Assembly: GCF_003862475.1 (NCBI RefSeq)
Contig: NZ_RRCO01000005.1
Span: 62,001-126,000, forward strand
Reading direction: 5' to 3'
DNA: 64,000 bases
From: Lachnoanaerobaculum gingivalis
GTDB taxonomy: Bacteria > Bacillota > Clostridia > Lachnospirales > Lachnospiraceae
The notes under the pieces were generated by a model. That model was not told the origin of the DNA, did no database searches, and worked only from the letters and a program-made list of their open reading frames with translations. The translations under genes and the position numbers were made by a program. This document shows, in pieces, positions 1-9,425 of the stretch. Numbering within the stretch: the first letter of the stretch is position 1; each line of letters starts with the position of its first letter.

Positions 1-841
1 CCCATTTACCATCCTTTTTTACCGCCGCCCTCTTATTTGCAAATCCTCCTGCAAAATCATAGGTCAACTCGGTGGCTTTTTTTGCGAACTCGTCAATATA
101 AGAATACTTTTCTCCGGTCTTATAAGGAGCCAACTTGTTTCCAAATACACCAAGCAAATCCACTTTGAATTCAGGTAAAAGCTTTTTATATCCGTTTTTT
201 TCTATGTAATACCACTCACCGTCTTTACAAACGGCGGCATAATTTGGCTCCTTGCCATATGGTAATATCTCATCATATTGAGACTTTATCTTTTCACTTC
301 CGTCCGACTTCATCAGTCCCTTTTTATCATTGTTTGTGAATACATAAAATCCGTTGTAGAATTCATCTATAGAAGCTCCGGCAAAATAGATTTCCGTATA
401 TACACCTCTAAGCTTGCCCTGCAATTCCAAAAAATTATCATCATTCGGTTGTCTTTCAAGATAAGCATTTACAACTTTCAGAGCATTTGCACTTTGCTTT
501 CTTTCCATATAGTAATCGACGATCTTTTTTGTTATTTCCTTCGGATAATTATAATTTTCCAAAATCATACTTCCCTGTTTCTCAAATTCTTTATATTTCT
601 TTAAATTGAGATAATCATCAAGAATCGCCTCTTCTACCGGCAGCTTATCCTTAGTAAATTCCAGTGCCTTCTTATATTGATCAAGGGCATCTATATAAAT
701 TTCTTTTTCATCAAAAGATTTCGCATTTGACATATGTTCATTGTATTTTTTGCGTTCCCTTGCATTGCCGCCTATTATATTGCCCCAGCCAAGTACCAAC
801 AGTAAGATTATTGCAGGTACCAATATCTTTTTCATTGTCAT
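1..841 (-). CDS. WG-repeat protein, C-terminus cut by window edge
   Basis: The reading frame starts at ATG 841 (MTMKKILVP), 6 nt after AGGAG, and stays open to base 1, so the C-terminus lies outside the window. A hydrophobic N-terminal segment of about 18 residues suggests an uncleaved anchor or signal peptide. Residues around 30-130 are charged and helical with a TPR-like look. From about residue 150 there are repeated blocks of the form aromatic-x-KDG/KNG-W/Y with YDEI-type turns, typical of bacterial WG (KWG) beta repeats. No enzyme motif is visible. It is 9 bp downstream of the prepilin peptidase on the same strand, so it may be the last gene of the Tad operon. The repeat assignment is by pattern only, and the role is unknown. 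Confidence 0.6.
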   Translation of the reverse strand, partial: MTMKKILVPAIILLLVLGWGNIIGGNARERKKYNEHMSNAKSFDEKEIYIDALDQYKKALEFTKDKLPVEEAILDDYLNLKKYKEFEKQGSMILENYNYPKEITKKIVDYYMERKQSANALKVVNAYLERQPNDDNFLELQGKLRGVYTEIYFAGASIDEFYNGFYVFTNNDKKGLMKSDGSEKIKSQYDEILPYGKEPNYAAVCKDGEWYYIEKNGYKKLLPEFKVDLLGVFGNKLAPYKTGEKYSYIDEFAKKATELTYDFAGGFANKRAAVKKDGKW

Positions 842-850
842 ATACAGCTC

Positions 851-1483
851 CTAAAATCCCAGTAACATACATGCAGTTACACCGAAAGCAATAAAAGGTG
901 CAAAAGGTATTTCATCCTTTGTAGTTGCCTTTTTTGTAAACACCTTAAACAGACCGTATAATGCAATGGATACAAGTGATACTATCAATACACCCATTAA
1001 AGTATAAGTTCTTAAGTAAAATCCCAGTGCACCTACAAGTTTTATATCACCCATTCCGACACCGTTTTTACTGATTGCCTTACTTATGGCAAAAAGACCG
1101 CTGCCTATCAGCATTGCAACAGCAGAATCTATAAATATTGCCAATGCCTCAATTGTATTTGTAAATACATTTATCAAAATAAATATACAGGCAACACTAA
1201 GTATAAATACAACCGCCTCATTCGGTATTATCTTTTCTCTGTAATCAATTCCTGCAATAATTAAAGAAACTGATATTACAGTCAAAGCCTTAAATGATCT
1301 AAAAATATCGTAAGCGTAAATCCTATACAGGATGCCTATAGTAATCCCTATCATCAAATATGTAATTACCAAAAGTACATTTTGCCTTGAATAAATATTG
1401 CCATATCTTTTCTTGTACATATACAGTGTAACAGTATATGTTATCAACATAAAAACCACGCAAAAAATCAAGTTCGCTATCAC
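851..1483 (-). CDS. A24-family prepilin peptidase (TadV/CpaA-like)
   Basis: 210-residue polytopic membrane protein with about six hydrophobic segments. The first catalytic aspartate is in GIDYREKIIPNE (near residue 80) and the second in the GMGDIKLVGA motif (near residue 143). Together these are the GxGD signature of type IV prepilin peptidases. It lacks the N-terminal methyltransferase domain of PilD, as TadV/CpaA proteins do. The start is GTG 1483, 6 nt after AGGAG. It would cleave the leader of the Flp-type pilin and of the TadE-like pseudopilins encoded upstream in the same operon. It lies 9 bp after a TadE-like gene. Confidence 0.85.
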   Translation of the reverse strand: MIANLIFCVVFMLITYTVTLYMYKKRYGNIYSRQNVLLVITYLMIGITIGILYRIYAYDIFRSFKALTVISVSLIIAGIDYREKIIPNEAVVFILSVACIFILINVFTNTIEALAIFIDSAVAMLIGSGLFAISKAISKNGVGMGDIKLVGALGFYLRTYTLMGVLIVSLVSIALYGLFKVFTKKATTKDEIPFAPFIAFGVTACMLLGF

Positions 1484-1492
1484 ATGTATCTC

Positions 1493-2806
1493 CTATTCTG
1501 TCGTATATAGTTTCAGCTCCATGCCGTTTTCTCTTGCATATTCCGTTGCGAGAATTATTGCCTTTTGCTGATCAATACTCAACTCTTTATTTCTTACTAC
1601 AAGGTAATAATATTTTTTATTATATTTTTCAGCTGTAATGTTGCCTTCCCAGCTGAAATCTTTAAGTCTTTTCATATCTTTTTTTATCGCACTTAAAAAT
1701 TTTTTACCGTCCTGATATTCTATTAAATCGGTATCCATGCTATGAGTTCTGGCTATATATCCTTCTTCTTCATTAAATATACTTATACTTTTGTATATTC
1801 TTGAATCCAGATTTCTCTTTACAACGGTATTATTGTAATTGCTTATCTCCTCACCTCTCTCTTTGGTGCTCTTATCCCATACCGAAGCCGGTATATTTAA
1901 CCTGTTGCTTGGTGTTACTACCGGAGTTACATTATCAAAATCATCTGCTTCCCCCGGTATATCCTCTGCACCGTCTTCAAGTGCGGCACCTGCAACAGCT
2001 CCTCCTGCCTCATTAGGCTCATTAAAGCTTCCGTCTCCAATCCACGCTCTGGTGGATGCCGTATTTTTTAATACAAAATCAAATTTATCTATAAACGGTA
2101 AGGGTATTCTCATCTTATATGTTGCACTTATTTCAATACTTTGCATATCCAAAAAGAAGCTTGAGCCCCAGTAATTTATACCGCTTTTTCCACCCTGTAC
2201 TCCCAACTTTTCTAAATATCCGTTTGGAAAACTCTGTAAATACTTATTGGTCACGGCTCTACTTATCGGCATTGCAACGGCCAGTTTTACAGCATCATAT
2301 GCACCGTCTTTTATTACCGCCAATATTCCGTTAAAAATTGCTTTTTCATCAGAGAAATAGTCGGTAACGGAAGTGTGCATTGCCTGTCCTGCATCATATA
2401 TCTCCTGTGCACTCTGCCCCACACTGTTCATTTGAGATAATATATCTTCAGGATATTGCTCTGTTCCTTCATCCAATATATTTGAAGTCACATCAGTGGC
2501 ATTTTCAAGACCGTTCGCACTGGCATTGAAAAATACCTGTACAGTATTAAGCATTTTCTTTGTCTTATCGGTGAATTCACCCGCCTCACTTGATGCACCC
2601 TGTCCTATATTATGTACTCCAAGTTTCTTTGCTATATAAGCATACTCGGATACCTGCTTCGCAGTTTGATCTATAGCATTTTGTATACTTGTATACGCCC
2701 TGTAAACATTAATCATACTTAAAATGGCAATATACGATGAGATAAAAATCATAAGTATAAGGCTTGCTTCCACCGTAATAAAACCTCTTTGCCTGTATCT
2801 ATCCAT
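1493..2806 (-). CDS. TadE-like pseudopilin-type protein with long extracellular domain
   Basis: 437 residues. The N-terminus has a short basic stretch, then RGFITVEASLILMIF, the TadE-type signature in which a Glu follows a Gly/Thr and precedes one hydrophobic helix. After that comes a long soluble region with an acidic Ala/Gly/Glu-rich linker near residues 265-295. An AAGGAG motif sits 7 nt before ATG 2806. TadE-like proteins are minor pseudopilins of Tad pili, processed by the prepilin peptidase, which is encoded next. The C-terminal 100 residues look globular and match no family I recognise. It is one of two TadE-like genes here (the other is at 7555-8241). Confidence 0.75.
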   Translation of the reverse strand: MDRYRQRGFITVEASLILMIFISSYIAILSMINVYRAYTSIQNAIDQTAKQVSEYAYIAKKLGVHNIGQGASSEAGEFTDKTKKMLNTVQVFFNASANGLENATDVTSNILDEGTEQYPEDILSQMNSVGQSAQEIYDAGQAMHTSVTDYFSDEKAIFNGILAVIKDGAYDAVKLAVAMPISRAVTNKYLQSFPNGYLEKLGVQGGKSGINYWGSSFFLDMQSIEISATYKMRIPLPFIDKFDFVLKNTASTRAWIGDGSFNEPNEAGGAVAGAALEDGAEDIPGEADDFDNVTPVVTPSNRLNIPASVWDKSTKERGEEISNYNNTVVKRNLDSRIYKSISIFNEEEGYIARTHSMDTDLIEYQDGKKFLSAIKKDMKRLKDFSWEGNITAEKYNKKYYYLVVRNKELSIDQQKAIILATEYARENGMELKLYTTE

Positions 2807-2851
2807 TAGTTTGCTCCTTAGTGTGGCCGGATAAAACTACTCCAATTAAAA

Positions 2852-3685
2852 CTATTTATCCAATTTCCAATAATCATCCAAGCTGATAAGTGTTTCCATA
2901 GAAGCTTTTGTTGATTTTTTCAACTTTTCATAATTTTCTTCCATAGTCTTTGCTTCTTCTTCATTTGACATATCAACAGGTCGTACACCCCATATTGCCA
3001 TTCCCATTCCATAGCCTTGATTATCATCAGCCGGATATGCACCTGCTCCTTCAGGACTGAAATAGTAATATGCTATATATCCGGCTCTTACAAGTTCAGG
3101 AAATCTAGTATTGGAAGGATCCTTTCTTGTTACATCTATGTGACCTTCCTCTTTTATAAAGTCGACGCCGTTATAAGTAACCTTTTCAGTATTATCTACT
3201 ACTACTTCATACTGTTGATCTGAATACATTTTGTACATTCTTCCATCTGTTACAAAATCATCCCATAAAGTCTTCAATCCCTTCATTGAATCCGGTATTT
3301 TTTTCAAATCTTCACTGTATTCCACATGCCAGGTTTCTTCTGCTGCTCTTTTAGTTGTACATTCACGTTGATAAAAACAAGATGCAAGCTCTCCTTTATT
3401 CTCTTCAAATCCTAATACAAGATCATTTGTTTCAAAAAAACCTGCTTTAGGGAACTCACTATCTGCTTGAAGATCTATGCCACCTATGGTTCCCAAAGTT
3501 ATGGGATAGTTAAACTTATTTTTCTTTGGCTGCTTTTTACTTGTCTCTTCAACTTTGCTTTCTTTTGCTGTACTTTCATTAGTAAAAGTACTATCTGTAC
3601 TTGTATTAGACTTACTACATCCGCTTCCGATAATACTTGCTGTAGCCAATATACCTATAAGTAAAGTTCTTTTTATATTTTTCAT
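2852..3685 (-). CDS. Putative lipoprotein, paralogue of 13232-14071
   Basis: A secreted lipoprotein of unknown function. The hydrophobic N-terminus ends in the lipobox IIGSGC, followed by a Ser/Thr/Lys-rich linker, so it should be lipid-anchored outside the membrane. The mature part (about 225 residues) has no recognised domain. I start it at ATG 3685 (MKNIKRTLL), because the in-frame upstream codons run through the AGGAGG at 3710-3715. The SD is then 24 nt from the ATG, with a perfect hairpin between them (see the separate entry). It is very similar throughout to the protein at 13232-14071: both contain EETWHVEYSEDL and VRPVDMS blocks and end in SLDDYWKL. It sits between two Tad genes, which is odd for a pilus operon. 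It could be a Tad accessory lipoprotein or a recent insertion by duplication. Confidence 0.75.
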   Translation of the reverse strand: MKNIKRTLLIGILATASIIGSGCSKSNTSTDSTFTNESTAKESKVEETSKKQPKKNKFNYPITLGTIGGIDLQADSEFPKAGFFETNDLVLGFEENKGELASCFYQRECTTKRAAEETWHVEYSEDLKKIPDSMKGLKTLWDDFVTDGRMYKMYSDQQYEVVVDNTEKVTYNGVDFIKEEGHIDVTRKDPSNTRFPELVRAGYIAYYYFSPEGAGAYPADDNQGYGMGMAIWGVRPVDMSNEEEAKTMEENYEKLKKSTKASMETLISLDDYWKLDK

Positions 3686-3693
3686 AATCTTTT

Positions 3694-3715
3694 TTGGCTT
3701 ATAGCCAAACCTCCT
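3694..3715 (-). promoter_or_regulatory. Distant Shine-Dalgarno with intervening hairpin
   Basis: AGGAGG (3710-3715) is followed on the minus strand by TTGGCTATAAGCCAA (3694-3708), a 6-bp perfect stem with a 3-nt loop, and then ATG 3685. The linear SD-to-ATG gap is 24 nt. Folding the 15-nt hairpin would leave about 9 nt, a normal spacing. This suggests that translation starts across a folded hairpin. Confidence 0.45.
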
Positions 3716-3716
3716 T

Positions 3717-6700
3717 TTAGTATCCCAATACACCTTTATAATCTATAGGGTATCCAAATTTACCGTTTAAATTAAATTTTTCATTTTTGAAATTAAACGC
3801 ATCCAAATGTATAAATACAGGTTTTATCTGCGTCTTAGCTTCTACCTGTAACAGTACTGTAGCTTCCTGCATAGAAAATCCCTCTCCTGCATAGTAGAGT
3901 GAACCCTCCTTACTTGCGTTAGTCTGTATAAGATTTCCCATCCTGCAGATTACACTCTGCTCATCAATTAAATACTGTATAGCCAGAAAAACCATAAGAT
4001 AATCTTTATAGCTCATATTAAATGTACTTGCCTTCGTCTTATCAAATCCGTTAAGTTCAAGTTTATCCTTGCCCTCTCCTATACTCAGAGCATCTCCACC
4101 TGCGCCTTCAAACTCTTTATTGAATTCATTTATCTTATTATTTATTGCTTCCTGAGCATTACTGTTTGCAGCATCAAGAGCGCTTCCTACACTAGTTTTT
4201 AGTTTTTCTTTAAGCTGATTCTTATCAATAACAGAATTTATAGTATCAACTAAGCCCTTTTTTCTTTTTTTAAAATAATCTTTAATATTTTCATTTATAC
4301 TATCTGTTAGTTGATTGACATTTTCACTTGTAATACCTGATGTCTGCATAACAGCCTCTACAAGCTTATCACGGCTGTCATTTGTGTTAATAGTCTTAAA
4401 TGCCATAAGCTTTGCCTGTGCAACCAAACCTCCGGTTGAAACTTCAGCTTCCAAATCAGCCTGTATCCGGTCAAAACTTTCCTTTAGTGCAGCTTTAAGT
4501 CTTTCTTCCAGCCCGTCTCTTGCATCTCCAACCTGTGCCATACACCATAACACTTTCTCCTGTATAGGCGTCTGTATTGACGTTATAATTGTATCCGTAG
4601 ACGTATCCACCATATTGTCTACATAATCCTCCAGTGTAGTATTGAAATCATCTTTCATATCATCCGTATACTCATTCATCTTCTTATACAGCTGACTTGC
4701 AGCTGTCTGTGCCACGGCTTGAGCCATACCGCTGAATCTTGATCTCCATACATTAGGATTTTTATAAAGCGGTACCGACTTTCCCGACACCAAGTCATTG
4801 ATATCCAACGCACTTTCAGTCAATGCTGCTGCAATCAGTAATACATTCTGCACTATCGGTACTCCAAATCCTGTCCAACCTGCAATGGCGGTAGCCATTG
4901 CAAATGTCTCATTTCTTAGAGCACTGTCACTTGTATATGCATATATTAAATTTAATAAAAGCCTTATACCGAATATTCTTGTTTGTACACCTGACACATT
5001 TTCATTCAATTCAGGATTACCAAGAAGTATATACTCCTGCTCAGCTCTGTAAGCTTCATTGTTCTTTTCACTGAAAGGTACTCCCGATAAAGTCTTTTCA
5101 TTAGTGATACCACCCTCTTCTCTGTTAGTTGTATAGCAGCTGAACATTGTCGTAGTATATGCCATCAGATAAAGCTTATCTCTTCCGCCTACGAGTATGT
5201 CTCCGATTCTGTCAAATCCCGAAACAGCTTCTTTTGATGTCTTCAAAGCATTATCGGCCAATTCCTTATCACCGCCGCTTTGTAGTGATTCCAATGTATT
5301 TGAATTCATTATCTGTGCGGCCTGAGCACCTATATTCATCACATTTGCTATTTTTACCGGACTTATTTGCACAGGCTCCGGAGTATTATCAACATGTGAG
5401 CCGTTAATCATCTCATCTCTCTTATTTTTCTGCTCCGAATCACCTTCCGGTTTTGTCGCCACACTGTTTCTTTCAAGAAATGCAAAAAGCGGATCTACAT
5501 AATACTTTCCGTCTGTGTCTGTCATACCGGAAGTTACCGAATCCATATCATAGCACTCTACTCCAATAAAATTTCGCAGTCTTGGATTTATATATCCAAA
5601 TTCGGAGTCCACAACTTTATATCCCTTTTCTTCTTCATTAGTTTCAACTACCTTTTGTATCTTGGGAGGAATATTATTTTCAAAATCCAGGAATACAAGT
5701 CTGCTGTCCTCTGTAGGAATATAAGCTCCCAATGTATGTATCGCTTCCTGCTTTGACTCAATTTCGCTGTTTGTAGCCAATGTGTCCGTATTTGTCAATC
5801 CGGATACATATGATATTATACTGTTCACCCAACCGTCATCTGTATCATCTGATGTAGCCGAATGTATCCCTGCATATTCAAATTTTTCCAGATTTGCTAT
5901 TACTTTATTTGAATAGTCTATCGATCTCTCAAATATTTTTGTCATTTCATTGACATAACCTTCAATAACCGCCTTTGTCTTTGTGTTATAATCCTGACGC
6001 ATATCATTTTTTACACCCGACTCCGCCAGATTACCGATATTGATATCCCAGTTATTGGCTATATCCTTCAACTCCTTAGCCGCTGTATTAAGTTTTAAGA
6101 GTTCACCTCGAACACCTTCAGCTTTCTCTTTAAGTCCTGTAAACCACAGATAATACTCTCTTGCAGTTCTCATTTGAGGTGTGGCAAGAAGTTTAATATC
6201 ATTTTTAAGATCGTTCATGTACTTATCTCTAAGATTGTTTACATTATAGTTTGGACCTAAAGGAGCGCTTGATAGTTCCGAACTGCCGTAATTATCAGGT
6301 ACAACCTCATTTACGCCTGTTTGTGCCCAATCACCTACAAATTTTTTATCATACCATTCCTTAATATTTTTCCAATCTGCCTCCAAATCCCTTAATTCTG
6401 CTTTTAAACTTGCAATTTCCGTGCTGTAGTCATTTTCTTCATCACTTTTACTTATATAACTTGCAATTTCACCATTTATTCTGGTTTTCTCGCTATTATA
6501 ATGATCCTGTGCAAGATTAAATCTTTTAACTACAGTTTGAAATTCATATACCTCAGTCTTATATCGATTATAATAATTCACATAATCGCCGAATCTATTG
6601 TACTCTAAAGAAGCATTCCCTCTTGGCGTTGATATCCAACCTCCATATGATAAAGAACTTGTAACCATATGAAAGTCTGTTTTTAATTCACTTATATCGT

Positions 6701-7550
6701 TTTCAAAATTTTCCATTGAATAATGAATATCGCCACCTTGCGCATCATTATTACTGTTACGCCAATATTTATCCTGCTCAAGTTTTGACAGCTTTTCCAC
6801 CTGTACATATGCCAGTGCATCTCTTGTGGCATATTTAAAATTATTGTCTCCTAAGACATAAATATCATCCTTTATCTCCTTTGGAGTCTTAAAATTACCT
6901 GTGGGATTTATCAAATAATCCTCATACTCTCTTGAAAGAGCATATATTCTTAAGCAAAGATCTTGAATGTCCTTTAGTTTTTTTTCGTAATCTCTTTTGT
7001 TTTCCAATACCTTTTGCTGATCCGGTAAAGATTTTAAGATATTCATCTTCTCCAAAAATCCATACCCTATCACCGCCGGTGCTCTAAACTTCATATAATC
7101 AAGCACCTGTGCCCTAAGCACATTTGCATTGGAAAGATTTGCACCTGCCGCCTGACTTACCTCAAAACTTCCGTCAGTCAGCTTCATTTGCATAATATCT
7201 GAAATTTCGTTTCCACCGCTTCCTGATAATGCAATATCAACAAGCTCTTTTACCAGGCCTTGATCATGCAGGCCGTTGCTTTTCAATGTAGCATCGAAAT
7301 ACACTTCAAGATTTTTCTTTAAATCATTCATATCCTTTGAAATGGCAAATAGCCCATATGTATCCTGAAGAACCGAATTATAATAGGTCAATCCGGCATT
7401 AAGTGCCATATCTCCCGCACCCGATACTATATTTCCGGCAAGTATTATTCTGCCGCCATCAACCAAAACAGTGGTAAATATTATAACCACTGTTAAGATA
7501 AGTGACATAAATATGGTCAGTGAACCATGTTTGTTATAAAAGATTTTCAT
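3717..7550 (-). CDS. Giant Tad-locus surface protein (DUF5702-like, TadE/TadG-type N-terminus)
   Basis: About 1277 residues from ATG 7550. That start follows the TGA of the upstream TadE gene by 4 nt, and an AGGTGA SD overlaps the stop. A GTG 21 nt further upstream would overlap the preceding gene. The N-terminus (KHGSLTIFMSLILTVVIIF) is one hydrophobic helix of TadE/TadG type, followed by DGGRIILAGNIVSGAGDMAL, typical of Tad proteins that stay membrane-anchored. The remainder is extracellular, charged and largely helical with coiled-coil-like stretches (residues 170-215, 365-405, 985-1150). Clostridial Tad loci commonly carry such a DUF5702 protein. The role is probably a pilus-associated scaffold or adhesin, which is inference. 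The end abuts the lipoprotein gene. Confidence 0.7.
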   Translation of the reverse strand: MKIFYNKHGSLTIFMSLILTVVIIFTTVLVDGGRIILAGNIVSGAGDMALNAGLTYYNSVLQDTYGLFAISKDMNDLKKNLEVYFDATLKSNGLHDQGLVKELVDIALSGSGGNEISDIMQMKLTDGSFEVSQAAGANLSNANVLRAQVLDYMKFRAPAVIGYGFLEKMNILKSLPDQQKVLENKRDYEKKLKDIQDLCLRIYALSREYEDYLINPTGNFKTPKEIKDDIYVLGDNNFKYATRDALAYVQVEKLSKLEQDKYWRNSNNDAQGGDIHYSMENFENDISELKTDFHMVTSSLSYGGWISTPRGNASLEYNRFGDYVNYYNRYKTEVYEFQTVVKRFNLAQDHYNSEKTRINGEIASYISKSDEENDYSTEIASLKAELRDLEADWKNIKEWYDKKFVGDWAQTGVNEVVPDNYGSSELSSAPLGPNYNVNNLRDKYMNDLKNDIKLLATPQMRTAREYYLWFTGLKEKAEGVRGELLKLNTAAKELKDIANNWDINIGNLAESGVKNDMRQDYNTKTKAVIEGYVNEMTKIFERSIDYSNKVIANLEKFEYAGIHSATSDDTDDGWVNSIISYVSGLTNTDTLATNSEIESKQEAIHTLGAYIPTEDSRLVFLDFENNIPPKIQKVVETNEEEKGYKVVDSEFGYINPRLRNFIGVECYDMDSVTSGMTDTDGKYYVDPLFAFLERNSVATKPEGDSEQKNKRDEMINGSHVDNTPEPVQISPVKIANVMNIGAQAAQIMNSNTLESLQSGGDKELADNALKTSKEAVSGFDRIGDILVGGRDKLYLMAYTTTMFSCYTTNREEGGITNEKTLSGVPFSEKNNEAYRAEQEYILLGNPELNENVSGVQTRIFGIRLLLNLIYAYTSDSALRNETFAMATAIAGWTGFGVPIVQNVLLIAAALTESALDINDLVSGKSVPLYKNPNVWRSRFSGMAQAVAQTAASQLYKKMNEYTDDMKDDFNTTLEDYVDNMVDTSTDTIITSIQTPIQEKVLWCMAQVGDARDGLEERLKAALKESFDRIQADLEAEVSTGGLVAQAKLMAFKTINTNDSRDKLVEAVMQTSGITSENVNQLTDSINENIKDYFKKRKKGLVDTINSVIDKNQLKEKLKTSVGSALDAANSNAQEAINNKINEFNKEFEGAGGDALSIGEGKDKLELNGFDKTKASTFNMSYKDYLMVFLAIQYLIDEQSVICRMGNLIQTNASKEGSLYYAGEGFSMQEATVLLQVEAKTQIKPVFIHLDAFNFKNEKFNLNGKFGYPIDYKGVLGY

Positions 7551-7554
7551 ATTG

Positions 7555-8241
7555 TCACCTGCCTGTCCCACCCAGTTTATCTCTTAATGTCTTTAGTTTA
7601 TTTACATAGACATCGACCCTTTCCTTCAAGTTAAATCTCTCTAAGAGGAAATCAATAAGATCTGCACCCAGGTCGATGTCTCTGACAAATTCCGTTGCAT
7701 TGGAGGAGAATGCATAGCTTGATTCCTTAAGCTCAATATTTTCCGGAACACCTACATTTTTAAGTGCTTTACTCAATCCTTTAGGCAATTTGATGCCGTA
7801 CTTGATATTTACCTTTACTGTAGGTGTTATTATCCCGGTGAACTCTATATCGGAATCTACACTCAAACCGCTAACCATGGTATATTTATATAAAAGCGTA
7901 TTCAGTTTTTCTTCAAAACCGTTTCCTATTTCATCCTTACTTCTGAAAAAACCTGCATAAAGTTCTCTCTCTTTATAATAACTGTCAACTCCTTCAGTAC
8001 CCGGAAAACTCATTACATCTATATCTATACCGCTGCTTATCGGTGCAATATATTTTTCGTACCCCGGGTATGCTCCGTCTCTTGCAGCTTGTGAGGCAAT
8101 CTTTGTACCGGCAAACTGTACCAAAGTCTGCTCAAGCTTTAAAAGCCCCAAGATAAGCATTGCAATTATAGTAAATATGAATAACGGATATATTATTGCC
8201 GCTTCTACCATCAACGTACCACGATTGTTTTCACCTTGCAT
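7555..8241 (-). CDS. TadE-family pseudopilin
   Basis: 228 residues. The N-terminal NNRGTLMVEAAIIYPLFIF has the processing-site Gly and conserved Glu, followed by a single hydrophobic helix, as in TadE minor pseudopilins. The remainder is a soluble extracytoplasmic domain. GGAGGAG lies directly upstream of ATG 8241. It follows the Flp pilin gene by 22 bp, the usual order in Tad loci. The prepilin peptidase at 851-1483 is the expected processing enzyme. Confidence 0.8.
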   Translation of the reverse strand: MQGENNRGTLMVEAAIIYPLFIFTIIAMLILGLLKLEQTLVQFAGTKIASQAARDGAYPGYEKYIAPISSGIDIDVMSFPGTEGVDSYYKERELYAGFFRSKDEIGNGFEEKLNTLLYKYTMVSGLSVDSDIEFTGIITPTVKVNIKYGIKLPKGLSKALKNVGVPENIELKESSYAFSSNATEFVRDIDLGADLIDFLLERFNLKERVDVYVNKLKTLRDKLGGTGR

Positions 8242-8263
8242 ATCTCCTCCTCAGCCCCATATT

Positions 8264-8500
8264 TTACGGTGCACTGTTAGTACTGACAAAACCGCTAAGG
8301 TTATCCAGTATTTGGCCGACTATGTCCTTAAGCCTGCCATGAAATAAAGTTGCAAGTGCTATTATGATAACTATAAGTACCATAACCGCAACCATGTCCG
8401 ATGCTCCACGCTCTTCTTTCTTAAAAGCCTCAATGGCTCCGTTAAGTTTCATTGTCTGTGTAATAAAAAACAGATCAATAAGTTCAAACATTTTTTCCAT
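8264..8500 (-). CDS. Flp1-type Tad pilin
   Basis: 78-residue protein. A longer than usual leader (about 30 residues) precedes EERGASDMVAVMVLIVIII, a Glu-containing pilin-type processing and assembly region, and then one hydrophobic helix and a short polar tail. The size and layout match Flp1-like type IVb pilins of Firmicutes. This is the probable major subunit, polymerised by TadA, TadB and TadC. The 66-nt gap before tadC holds an inverted repeat (TGAAAGT at 8551-8557, ACTTTCA at 8518-8524) that could protect or process the pilin mRNA. Confidence 0.8.
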   Translation of the reverse strand: MEKMFELIDLFFITQTMKLNGAIEAFKKEERGASDMVAVMVLIVIIIALATLFHGRLKDIVGQILDNLSGFVSTNSAP

Positions 8501-8566
8501 TTTGTTTCTCCTCTCTTTGAAAGTTTTTAGTTATGTAAAAGCTTTAGTCGACTTTCAGCTCAAACA

Positions 8567-9421
8567 TCAAAATCTAAGACCGGCAAACATAGGCACCATT
8601 ATCAAAATGAGTACACCTAAAAATATAAGCCCTATAGGCATTATGAGTTTACTGCTTGCCTTTTCACCCTTTCTTTTTACTTCATGTTTTTTCTCTTCCC
8701 AAGCTTCATTGCTCATATCTCTAAGAAAAACAACCACTTCACCGCTTCCTTTTTGCAGATTCTGTATCATCATTGTCGAAAACTTTCTAAGAGACTTTAT
8801 AGAGCATCTTTCTCCAAAAGTCTTATAAGCTTCCACCTCCTGAATTCCGTTACTAAGTTCCAAGGCGGTGTTTCGCATTTCCTTATATAAAATCCCTTCA
8901 TTTGCAGCTGCCACCTTTGTCCATGCCTCTCGTATAGGTACACCTGCATTTACAAGCAGAGTAAGCTTTGATAACATTCCCGGATAATCCCTTAAAAGCT
9001 CATCCCTTCTTGAGTTTATCTTATCATTTAATAATTCATCCAAATACCATATCATCATTGCGCTTACCGCAACTCCCGCCATTACCAGTTTAAAATTACC
9101 GCTTATTCCCGTTATCATAAACATAAGTAATGTAAGCACTGTTCCGAATGTTATCTGCCCACCTCTTAATATATAAAAATAATAAGGTCCGTATTGTTTT
9201 CCATATATTTCTGAAATAAGCTTTATCTTTCCTTTGGCATTTTTACTGTTCATGTCAAAATGTATCAGCTCCATAATTCCGAATCCGATATAATATATGT
9301 CAGACATCGGATACTCTCCATCTGGTATTCCCGATAGTATATCCACAAATTTTTTACTGAATCTGAAATGCAAGTAGAGTACAAACAATGCAAATATTGT
9401 TACCAATATCATTACTATCAT
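8567..9421 (-). CDS. tadC: TadC-like pilus platform membrane protein
   Basis: 284 residues with a T2SSF/GspF-type domain. Hydrophobic helices are near residues 1-20, 90-125 and 265-284, with a cytoplasmic helical bundle between them. The phrase ILYKEMRNTALELSNG and the following KTFGERC and ISSLRKFS-like stretch are typical of TadB/TadC proteins. It forms the inner-membrane platform with TadB and works with the TadA ATPase. It is 4 bp downstream of tadB, so the two are translated from one mRNA. Confidence 0.85.
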   Translation of the reverse strand: MIVMILVTIFALFVLYLHFRFSKKFVDILSGIPDGEYPMSDIYYIGFGIMELIHFDMNSKNAKGKIKLISEIYGKQYGPYYFYILRGGQITFGTVLTLLMFMITGISGNFKLVMAGVAVSAMMIWYLDELLNDKINSRRDELLRDYPGMLSKLTLLVNAGVPIREAWTKVAAANEGILYKEMRNTALELSNGIQEVEAYKTFGERCSIKSLRKFSTMMIQNLQKGSGEVVVFLRDMSNEAWEEKKHEVKRKGEKASSKLIMPIGLIFLGVLILIMVPMFAGLRF

Positions 9422-9425
9422 ATTT

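Noticed and set aside
278-604. 108-codon plus-strand frame at the left edge
   Set aside because: It lies opposite the WG-repeat gene, has low-complexity hydrophobic content and no ribosome binding site.
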